Origin: Tissierellia bacterium
GTDB taxonomy: Bacteria; Bacillota; Clostridia; Tissierellales; Sedimentibacteraceae
Assembly: GCA_028700795.1 (NCBI GenBank)
Contig: JAQVRY010000045.1
Coordinates: 1 to 5,158 of the forward strand
DNA: 5,158 nucleotides
Direction of reading: 5' to 3'
Part shown: in pieces, positions 1-5,158 of the stretch
Layout of the letters: each line of letters starts with the position of its first letter
How positions within the stretch are numbered: position 1 is the stretch's first letter
Program-made: the position numbers and the translations under genes
Notes under the pieces: model-generated
The model's database searches: none
The model's input: the letters and a program-made list of their open reading frames with translations, nothing else
Told to the model about the DNA's origin: nothing

Positions 1-210
1 GTTTCTGACGGCTGTTATGCAGATTTTTATCTTGAAAATAACGGCTCAGTATATCTGAAAGGAAATTATTTTTATCGCTATGCAACAGGTAAGGTCAATT
101 ATGCACTTGGGGATATGAGTTTTTCAGGTGACGAAAACAATATAAGCTTTAAATTCGATGCATATGACAATCAAAAAAAGGTATGGGGAGCCTTTACAGG
201 ATATAAATAA
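1..210 (+). CDS. C-terminal part of a protein of unknown function (5' end outside window)
   Basis: Frame 1 is open from the first base to a TAA at 208-210, giving the last 69 residues of a protein whose start lies upstream. The fragment is rich in aromatic residues, Gly and Asn and alternates polar and hydrophobic residues (for example GNYFYRYATGKVNYALG, then FKFDAYDNQKKVWGAFTGYK at the end). This suggests a beta-strand-rich, perhaps extracytoplasmic domain, but that is inference from composition only. I see no catalytic motif, membrane segment or sorting signal in this part, and I do not recognise the family. The next gene starts 37 bases downstream on the same strand with no terminator between, so the two are probably co-transcribed. 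Coding status rests on the uninterrupted frame, plausible composition and position ahead of a well-placed SD. Confidence 0.6.
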   Translation, partial: VSDGCYADFYLENNGSVYLKGNYFYRYATGKVNYALGDMSFSGDENNISFKFDAYDNQKKVWGAFTGYK

Positions 211-233
211 GATTATTTACAGTGCCAAATAAA

Positions 234-239
234 AGGGAG
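234..239 (+). promoter_or_regulatory. Ribosome binding site (AGGGAG) for the GTG-started gene at 248
   Basis: AGGGAG lies 8 bases before the GTG at 248-250, which is ideal Shine-Dalgarno spacing. It decides the start: no ATG lies near it in this frame, so the GTG is read as the initiator. Confidence 0.7.
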
Positions 240-247
240 TGAAGTAA

Positions 248-757
248 GTGGAATCTATTAATAAAATACGTAATTATTATGCTCTACTTTTTGCAATTGC
301 TGCTTTTTTGACACTATGGTTTGCTTTGCAGCTTATTTATCAGGCAGCCTTTATCTTTGGGAATATAAGTATTGTGCTTCTCGTTTATGTGATTAAACAA
401 AGCCGCCTTCTTTACGATACTAAGCTCATTTGTGATAATTGCATTTTCAAAGTGCCGTCAGCAACTGTCTCTACATCAAACAGTGAAGTAAAAACTGCAG
501 TGGAGGAAATAGTGGTGTCAACTTTTGGACTCATTGTAGGAAACAAACTTTACAAATGGGGTTACCACGGAGCATATGGCGTAAAATTGAAAAATATTGA
601 GATTGATCGGGAGCGAGTTTATTTAACTTTTGGTGATACATCAGAAACTTTAAGGGCTGAATTATTGCACGGCATTACAATAAAGCAGGAAGTGGTAGAT
701 ATAAAGCAGAAATTCTGGAGGGAAACAGGCATAGATATAGTTGTAAACGGCTGGTAA
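248..757 (+). CDS. Small two-helix membrane protein of unknown function
   Basis: This is a complete 169-residue protein with a GTG start chosen because AGGGAG sits 8 bases upstream. Two hydrophobic segments, about residues 11-30 (ALLFAIAAFLTLWFALQLI) and 32-48 (ending SIVLLVYV), are separated by a very short turn. They look like a helical hairpin. Basic residues flank both sides (K6, R8, then K50, R53), so by the positive-inside rule both termini are probably cytoplasmic. The remaining ~115 residues look soluble, with a C62-D-N-C65 pair just after the membrane and a C-terminal part of mixed strand and helix character ending in NGW. The CxxC could be a metal or redox site, but a single pair is weak evidence. 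No family is recognised. It follows the truncated gene by 37 bases and is followed by a strong terminator, so it is the last gene of its unit. Confidence 0.75.
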   Translation: MESINKIRNYYALLFAIAAFLTLWFALQLIYQAAFIFGNISIVLLVYVIKQSRLLYDTKLICDNCIFKVPSATVSTSNSEVKTAVEEIVVSTFGLIVGNKLYKWGYHGAYGVKLKNIEIDRERVYLTFGDTSETLRAELLHGITIKQEVVDIKQKFWRETGIDIVVNGW

Positions 758-779
758 AATGTATACCATAAAGGAGCAA

Positions 780-795
780 TCTGTACTTATACAGA
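780..795 (+). other. Short perfect hairpin in the 3' untranslated region
   Basis: TCTGTA (780-785) and TACAGA (790-795) are perfect inverted repeats around the loop CTTA. The stem is 6 bp and lies 12 bases before the terminator stem. It has no T-run of its own and may simply add 3'-end structure to the transcript. Chance occurrence cannot be excluded in AT-rich DNA. Confidence 0.35.
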
Positions 796-807
796 CTTGC
801 CCGATTC

Positions 808-850
808 AAGCTGACCTTGATAACAAAAGTGTTGTTGAGGTTGGCTTTTT
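808..850 (+). terminator. Rho-independent terminator ending the upstream unit
   Basis: Arm AAGCTGACCTTGATAACA (808-825) pairs along all 18 positions with TGTTGTTGAGGTTGGCTT (830-847) around the 4-base loop AAAG. The 3' arm runs directly into a T-run (five T at 846-850, then AATTTT). Five pairs are G-U wobbles (821/834, 819/836, 818/837, 813/842, 812/843). In the opposite-strand transcript these become A-C mismatches, and no T-run follows on that side, so the terminator acts only on + strand transcription. It separates the membrane-protein gene from the miaB promoter. Confidence 0.88.
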
Positions 851-888
851 AATTTTCAAATATCCGTGAAGCAAAAGCTTTTCTGTGC

Positions 889-941
889 GAAAATATAAAG
901 ATATATTTTTTATTGAAGAAAACATTGTGAAATGATATAAT
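889..941 (+). promoter_or_regulatory. Sigma-A type promoter for miaB(-mutS), extended -10 with A/T-rich upstream tract
   Basis: The -35 box TTGAAG (913-918, four of six consensus bases) is followed by a 17-base spacer and a perfect -10 box TATAAT (936-941). TG at 933-934 makes it an extended -10 (TGATATAAT). The region just upstream (890-912) is almost purely A/T, including an 8-bp inverted repeat AAAATATA/TATATTTT (890-897/902-909), and could act as an UP element. The predicted start point is near 948, giving a leader of about 35 bases to the miaB ATG at 983. It sits between the upstream terminator and miaB, as expected. Confidence 0.82.
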
Positions 942-974
942 ATTCAAGATGTTTAATGTTTAAATTAGAAAGTT

Positions 975-978
975 GGAG
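975..978 (+). promoter_or_regulatory. Ribosome binding site (GGAG) deciding the miaB start
   Basis: GGAG, within TTGGAG, ends 4 bases before the ATG at 983, a slightly short but workable spacing. The earlier in-frame ATG at 956 has no SD and would lie only about 8 bases from the predicted transcript 5' end. The start at 983 is therefore preferred. Confidence 0.65.
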
Positions 979-982
979 AAAT

Positions 983-2407
983 ATGAGCAAAAGAAAAACA
1001 GACATAATAACGGAAGATGTTAGATTAGACAACGATAAAATTATAGAGTTAAAAAATAATAATGAACAGTTTTTCATAATAAACGGCAGAAGAAAAACAT
1101 ACCACATATTAACCTATGGCTGCCAGATGAATGAACATGATTCTGAAAAAATATCAGGTATGCTTACATCAATTGGTTATGAAGAAACAACTGATGATAA
1201 AAGCGCGGATTTAGTGATTTTCAATACATGCTTAATTCGAGAAAATGCAGAACTTAGAGTATTCGGAAAGCTTGGAGAAGTAAAAGGATTAAAGCGAAAG
1301 AATCCTGATATGTTGGTGGCAGTTTGCGGCTGCATGATGCAAAGACAAGAAACAAGAGAAAAGGTGTTAAAGAAATTTTCTTTTGTAGATATTATTTTTG
1401 GAACAAATACAATTCATGAGCTGCCAATGTTAATATACAATGTTGAAATTAATAAAAGAAAGAGTGTGGAAATTGTTGACAACACAGAGTCGATATATGA
1501 AAATATGCCGAAGCAGCGTAAGTTTAAGCACAAGGCATTGGTAAACATAACATACGGCTGTAATAATTTCTGCACCTACTGCGTAGTTCCATATGTCAGA
1601 GGCAGGGAAAAATCAAGAGAACCAAATGAAATAATTCAGGAAATTAAGGCATTATCAGAAGATGGCTGCAAAGAAGTAACGCTTCTTGGCCAAAATGTTA
1701 ATTCTTACGGAAGCAATTTGGAAAAAAAGGTTACATTTGCAGAACTTCTTTATGAAATAAATAAAATTGAAGGAATTGAACGAATTCGTTTTATGACATC
1801 TCATCCAAAGGATTTGACAGATGACTTGATAAAGGCAATTAAAGAATGTGACAAGGTGTGCAAACATGTGCATCTGCCGGTACAGGCAGGAAGCAATAAT
1901 ATTCTTAGCCGTATGAACCGTAAATACACAAAGGAGCACTATTTAAACTTAGTTGAAAAATTAAAGAAAGCGGTTCCTGACATTGCCATAACTACAGATA
2001 TAATTGTGGGATTTCCCGGTGAAACTGAGGAAGATTTTTTGGAGACCATTGATATTGTTAAAAAGGTTCAGTATGATTCTGCTTTTACTTTTCTTTATTC
2101 GGTAAGAGAGGGAACAGAGGCTGCCAAAATGGAAAACCAGGTACCTGATGAAGTAAAACATGAACGCTTTGACAAACTTTTGGATGTTTTGTACCCGATA
2201 GTATTAGAAAGAAATCAGCAATGTATAGGCAAGGTGTTTCCCGTATTGGTTGAATCCGCTGAAAATGATAAATTAACAGGCAGGACTGAACATTTCAGGT
2301 TGGTTCATTTTAAGGGAAGCAATGCGCTGATTGGTGAAATAGTAAATGTAAGAATAACGAATGTTAAAACCTTCCATATGGAAGGGGAGTTTGTATCATT
2401 GCTATGA
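983..2407 (+). CDS. miaB: tRNA-2-methylthio-N6-dimethylallyladenosine synthase (MiaB), radical SAM methylthiotransferase
   Basis: MiaB converts i6A37 to ms2i6A37 in tRNAs that read U-starting codons, using SAM and two [4Fe-4S] clusters in the cytoplasm. It acts after MiaA has added the isopentenyl group. In the 474-residue form starting at 983, about 40 variable N-terminal residues precede the methylthiotransferase domain. Its auxiliary-cluster cysteines are C47 (TYGCQMNEHDSE), C83 (NTCLIRENAE) and C117 (CGCMMQR). The radical SAM core follows with C193-x3-C197-x2-C200 (YGCNNFCTYC) and the GFPGETEEDF motif near 343-352. A TRAM RNA-binding domain fills about 410-474. The RENAE sequence after the second cysteine points to MiaB rather than the relatives MtaB or RimO. 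The length fits Firmicute MiaB. A start at 956 would add nine residues but lacks an SD. It has its own promoter, and mutS follows after 123 bases without a clear terminator, so co-transcription is likely. Confidence 0.96.
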   Translation: MSKRKTDIITEDVRLDNDKIIELKNNNEQFFIINGRRKTYHILTYGCQMNEHDSEKISGMLTSIGYEETTDDKSADLVIFNTCLIRENAELRVFGKLGEVKGLKRKNPDMLVAVCGCMMQRQETREKVLKKFSFVDIIFGTNTIHELPMLIYNVEINKRKSVEIVDNTESIYENMPKQRKFKHKALVNITYGCNNFCTYCVVPYVRGREKSREPNEIIQEIKALSEDGCKEVTLLGQNVNSYGSNLEKKVTFAELLYEINKIEGIERIRFMTSHPKDLTDDLIKAIKECDKVCKHVHLPVQAGSNNILSRMNRKYTKEHYLNLVEKLKKAVPDIAITTDIIVGFPGETEEDFLETIDIVKKVQYDSAFTFLYSVREGTEAAKMENQVPDEVKHERFDKLLDVLYPIVLERNQQCIGKVFPVLVESAENDKLTGRTEHFRLVHFKGSNALIGEIVNVRITNVKTFHMEGEFVSLL

Positions 2408-2411
2408 ATAA

Positions 2412-2486
2412 CCCGCGGAGCGTCATTCTGAACGCAGTGAAGAATCTCAAAACCTGAGATCCCGCTTATGCTCAGGATGACGAGGG
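2412..2486. repeat. Imperfect palindromic intergenic repeat element (REP/MITE-like)
   Basis: CGTCATTCTGA (2421-2431) pairs with TCAGGATGACG (2472-2482) over 11 bp with one G-U. An inner stem ATCTCA/TGAGAT (2444-2449/2455-2460) closes a 5-base loop. GCA/TGC (2434-2436/2469-2471) and AAG/CTT (2440-2442/2465-2467) add partial middle pairing, and CCC (2412-2414) may pair with GGG (2484-2486). From memory, this resembles the dispersed 'CGTCATTCTGAgcg..gcgaagaatct' palindromes seen in intergenic regions of many bacteria; I could not check copy number. It is more GC-rich than its surroundings. It lies wholly between the miaB stop and the mutS SD. With no T-run on either side it is not a normal intrinsic terminator, but a hairpin here could affect mRNA stability or the miaB:mutS expression ratio. 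Confidence 0.75.
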
Positions 2487-2510
2487 ATATGCACTATAGT
2501 AATGATATTA

Positions 2511-2517
2511 AAGGGGG
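2511..2517 (+). promoter_or_regulatory. Ribosome binding site of mutS with unusually long spacing
   Basis: AAGGGGG can pair with the 16S 3' end over seven positions (one G-U) but ends 13 bases before the ATG at 2531, against the usual 5-9. An in-frame TAA at 2528-2530 immediately before that ATG rules out any earlier start, and the next in-frame ATG (2549) is still further away. The start at 2531 also gives the conserved MutS N-terminus (TPMMEQY). The spacer contains the palindrome TATCGATA (2519-2526). Confidence 0.6.
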
Positions 2518-2530
2518 ATATCGATAGTAA

Positions 2531-5146
2531 ATGGCGAAGTATACACCTATGATGGAGCAGTATTTTGAAATTAAGGAGCAATACCAAGACTGTATACTTT
2601 TGTACAGGCTTGGAGATTTTTATGAAATGTTTTTTGATGATGCAATTACTGCATCAAAGGTTTTAGAAATTGCCCTTACAGGAAGAGACTGCGGACAGGA
2701 AGAAAGAGCTCCCATGTGCGGGGTTCCGCATCATGCAGTAGACGGATATATCTCAAAGCTTATTGAAAGTGGTTATAAGGTGGCAATTTGTGAGCAGCTT
2801 GAAGACCCTTCAGTTGCCAAGGGAATTGTAAAACGTGATGTTGTAAGAGTAATTACTCCCGGAACAATAATTGACCAGGGTATGTTGGAAGAAAAAAGCA
2901 ACAATTATTTGTGCTGCATTTATATGGACAAGGGATTTGGCTTGTCCTACGTGGACATTTCAACGGGCGAGCTGTTTGTAACTGAAAATATATCATTAAG
3001 TGATTTTTTAAAGAGCAATTCTAATGAGTTATTAATAGAAGAAATTAGCAAAATATCTCCATCTGAAATTATATCCAATAAACTAACAGGTAATGAAGCT
3101 ATAGATGCAATGATAAATATAAGCGATGTATTAAGTTTAGATGATTATAAGAATATAGTTTTGAAGCATTTTAAGGTTGTTTCATTGGATTCATTCGGTC
3201 TTAAGGATAATTTCCATGCGGTGATGTCTCTTGGTATTCTTATAAATTATTTAAATGAAACACAAAAAACCAACCTTGACCATATCAACAAGCTTCATTT
3301 TTATCTGGTTGGGGAATATCTGCAGCTTGACAGCAGTACAAGAAAGAATTTGGAGCTTATTGAAACAATAAGAGGAAAAAAGGGACCCGGTACACTGTAT
3401 CACGTTATCGACAACACCATGACAGCCATGGGAGGAAGACTATTAAAAAAATCGATAGAAGAGCCCCTTAAGAATATTAAGCATATTAATTTAAGATTAG
3501 ATGCAGTTGAGGAATTATATGAAAATGTAATGACATCTAATAATATTAAAGAATATTTAAGAAGTGTTTATGATATTGAAAGGCTTATAAGCCGCATTGT
3601 ATATGGTAATTGCAACGGAAGAGATTTGAATTCTTTAAAACAGTCCCTTTCAAATTTACCGGATTTAAAAGCAGAATTATCTGAGCTTTCTTCTGAAATG
3701 TTCGCCGGCATTTATTCTAAATTTGACGAATTAAAGGATATTTATGATTTAATTAACACATCAATTTTGGATGAGCCTCCTGTTTCTATTAAAGAGGGAG
3801 GAATAATTAAGTCAGGCTGCAATAAGGAGTTGGATGAACTAAGGGAAGTGACCGTAAACGGCAAGAATTGGATTTCTAACCTTCAAACTAAGGAAAGAGA
3901 TGCAACGGGCATTAAGAATTTAAAAATCGGTTTTAACAAGGTTTTTGGCTACTATTTGGAAGTAACAAAATCATATTTGAAGGATGTTCCTGAATACTAC
4001 ATACGAAAACAAACATTGGCGAATTGTGAAAGATATGTAACTCCGGAGCTTAAGGAGATGGAAGCTAAAATATTAAATGCCGATGAACAAGTTATGAAGT
4101 TAGAATATGAGTTGTTTTTGGAAATAAAAGAATTCATAAGTAGCCACGTAAAACGGATTCAAGAAACAGCTTATAATATTGCAGTAATTGACACTATAAA
4201 TTCTCTGGCAATAGCTGCTGTCAAGAATAATTATGTGCGGCCTGAAATGAATAATAAGGGGTATATAAACATAACGGACGGCAGGCATCCTGTTATTGAA
4301 AGAATAATGAAAAACGAGATGTTTGTTCCAAATGACACATACATAGACAACAGGGAATACCGTATGTCAATAATAACAGGTCCAAATATGGCAGGTAAAT
4401 CAACATATATGAGGCAGGTAGCCTTAATAACACTGTTGGCTCATATAGGCAGCTTTATTCCTGCTAAAAAGGCTGAAATTTGTGTTGTTGATAAAATATT
4501 TACCCGAGTTGGTGCATCGGATGATCTGTCGCAGGGACAAAGTACCTTTATGGTTGAAATGAGCGAGGTTTCTAATATATTACAGAATGCTACTTCTGAA
4601 AGTCTTTTGATATTGGATGAAATAGGAAGAGGGACAAGCACATATGACGGCTTAAGCATAGCCTGGAGTGTGGTAGAATATATTACTAAAAAAATTAAAG
4701 CAAAAACGCTTTTTGCGACACATTATCATGAACTGTCTGAGCTTGAAAGCAAGCTGAAAAGTGTTAAAAACTATAAGATTTTAATAAAGGAAGAAAATGA
4801 TAAAATAACATTTTTAAGAAAAATCACAGAGGGAAGCATTGACAGAAGCTATGGAATTCAGGTTGCAAATTTGGCAGGACTTCCGGAAGATGTTGTGGGA
4901 AGAGCTAAGGAAATATTAAAGCAGCTTGATGAAAGCGACATAAACAAGCCTTTTGCCAAAAAGAAAAACAGAGTGAATGACAATTTCCAGGTTTCCATGT
5001 TCCAGCCTGATCCCGAGGAGAAGGGAAAAAACAAGGAATACAAGGAATTGACTGAGAATATAAAAAATATTGATATTGAAAATGTAACACCTATGCAATC
5101 ATTTAAATTGCTTAATGATATAATTGAAAAAGCGAAACAGATTTAG
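2531..5146 (+). CDS. mutS: DNA mismatch repair protein MutS
   Basis: MutS binds base mismatches and small loops in new DNA, exchanges ADP for ATP to become a sliding clamp, and recruits MutL. The 871 residues match the usual MutS1 length. Domain I (about 1-115) opens with TPMMEQY and carries the mismatch-probing F30-x-E32 in GDFYEMFF. The connector spans about 120-250 and the lever and clamp about 260-560. The ATPase has Walker A GPNMAGKST (617-625), the STFMVEMSEVSNIL signature (671-684), Walker B LLILDE (692-697), GRGTSTYDG after it, and ATHYHEL (729-735). DRSYGIQVANLAGLP (771-785) is the conserved helix-turn-helix region at the dimer interface. QVSMF (820-824) fits the beta-clamp-binding consensus QxSLF, and the tail from TPMQSFKLLNDI onward resembles the MutS C-terminal oligomerisation segment. 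No key residue is missing, which also excludes MutS2, which lacks the FxE domain. It probably shares the miaB promoter; mutL is commonly next but lies outside the window. Confidence 0.98.
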   Translation: MAKYTPMMEQYFEIKEQYQDCILLYRLGDFYEMFFDDAITASKVLEIALTGRDCGQEERAPMCGVPHHAVDGYISKLIESGYKVAICEQLEDPSVAKGIVKRDVVRVITPGTIIDQGMLEEKSNNYLCCIYMDKGFGLSYVDISTGELFVTENISLSDFLKSNSNELLIEEISKISPSEIISNKLTGNEAIDAMINISDVLSLDDYKNIVLKHFKVVSLDSFGLKDNFHAVMSLGILINYLNETQKTNLDHINKLHFYLVGEYLQLDSSTRKNLELIETIRGKKGPGTLYHVIDNTMTAMGGRLLKKSIEEPLKNIKHINLRLDAVEELYENVMTSNNIKEYLRSVYDIERLISRIVYGNCNGRDLNSLKQSLSNLPDLKAELSELSSEMFAGIYSKFDELKDIYDLINTSILDEPPVSIKEGGIIKSGCNKELDELREVTVNGKNWISNLQTKERDATGIKNLKIGFNKVFGYYLEVTKSYLKDVPEYYIRKQTLANCERYVTPELKEMEAKILNADEQVMKLEYELFLEIKEFISSHVKRIQETAYNIAVIDTINSLAIAAVKNNYVRPEMNNKGYINITDGRHPVIERIMKNEMFVPNDTYIDNREYRMSIITGPNMAGKSTYMRQVALITLLAHIGSFIPAKKAEICVVDKIFTRVGASDDLSQGQSTFMVEMSEVSNILQNATSESLLILDEIGRGTSTYDGLSIAWSVVEYITKKIKAKTLFATHYHELSELESKLKSVKNYKILIKEENDKITFLRKITEGSIDRSYGIQVANLAGLPEDVVGRAKEILKQLDESDINKPFAKKKNRVNDNFQVSMFQPDPEEKGKNKEYKELTENIKNIDIENVTPMQSFKLLNDIIEKAKQI

Positions 5147-5150
5147 CTGT

Positions 5151-5158
5151 GCGTCATT
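5151..5158. repeat. Possible start of a second copy of the 2412-2486 repeat, cut by the window edge
   Basis: The last eight bases, GCGTCATT, are identical to 2420-2427, the outer end of the palindromic element upstream of mutS. They begin 5 bases after the mutS stop codon, in the same orientation. Eight bases are too few for proof, but the match falls at the element's boundary and in the expected intergenic setting. Confidence 0.4.

Noticed and set aside
193..221. Promoter for the gene at 248 using TTTACA at 193-198 or 216-221 as -35
   Set aside because: Neither has a recognisable -10 about 17 bases downstream; co-transcription with the upstream gene explains the layout better.
867..883. GAAGCAAAAGCTTTTC mini-hairpin as a second terminator
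   Set aside because: The stem is only about 5 bp, the T-run is short and partly inside the stem, and a much stronger terminator lies just upstream.
910..1107. Minus-strand open frame of 65 codons across the miaB promoter and N-terminus
   Set aside because: It overlaps the promoter and the start of miaB, has low-complexity Leu/Ile/Phe composition typical of the reverse of AT-rich coding DNA, and shows no recognised motif.
1655..2161. Two minus-strand open frames inside miaB (1655-1939 and 1961-2161)
   Set aside because: They lie within the radical SAM domain of miaB, whose + strand reading is certain, and are antisense shadows with no family resemblance.
2412..2486. Repeat hairpin as a Rho-independent terminator of miaB
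   Set aside because: The stem is followed by AGGGATAT on the + strand and by CTCCGCGGG on the minus strand, with no T-run on either side.
2472..2500. A separate mutS promoter using TATAGT (2495-2500) as -10
   Set aside because: The position 17 bases upstream reads TCAGGA, part of the repeat arm, which does not resemble TTGACA, and there is no TG extension before the -10.
4100..5098. Several minus-strand open frames inside the 3' half of mutS
   Set aside because: They overlap the conserved MutS ATPase and C-terminal coding sequence, three of them overlap one another in different frames, and none has a recognisable domain.

Overview
The window looks like chromosomal DNA from a low-GC Gram-positive bacterium, most likely a Clostridia-type Firmicute. 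The reasons are the AT-rich coding sequence, the strong purine-rich Shine-Dalgarno (SD) sites, the sigma-A type promoter, and the gene order miaB then mutS, which is common in Clostridia (often followed by mutL). The genus cannot be named from what is here. All supported genes are on the + strand and no stretch longer than about 225 bases lacks a gene.

Bases 1-757 hold the end of one transcription unit. A truncated gene of unknown function (1-210) is followed 37 bases later by a small two-helix membrane protein of unknown function (248-757, GTG start with a good SD). The unit is closed by a strong intrinsic terminator at 808-850, whose 18-bp stem contains five G-U wobbles and so is well paired only in the + strand transcript.

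Bases 889-5146 hold a tRNA-modification and mismatch-repair unit. An extended -10 promoter (TTGAAG, 17 bases, TGATATAAT) with an A/T-rich upstream tract starts transcription near 948. It drives miaB (983-2407), the radical-SAM methylthiotransferase that makes ms2i6A at tRNA position 37. After a 123-base gap comes a complete mutS (2531-5146), the mismatch-recognition ATPase, with all key motifs intact and a beta-clamp-binding motif near its C-terminus. No convincing terminator or promoter lies between the two, so they are probably co-transcribed. The two proteins do not act in one pathway, but both serve fidelity, one in translation and one in replication.

The most notable non-coding item is an imperfect palindromic element (about 2412-2486) in the miaB-mutS gap. 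It resembles dispersed 'CGTCATTCTGA...TCAGGATGACG' repeats. The last eight bases of the window, just after the mutS stop codon, repeat the beginning of this element exactly, which suggests a second copy flanking mutS. I see no new defence, mobile or biosynthetic system here: the second half is conserved housekeeping DNA and the first half has two unrecognised genes.
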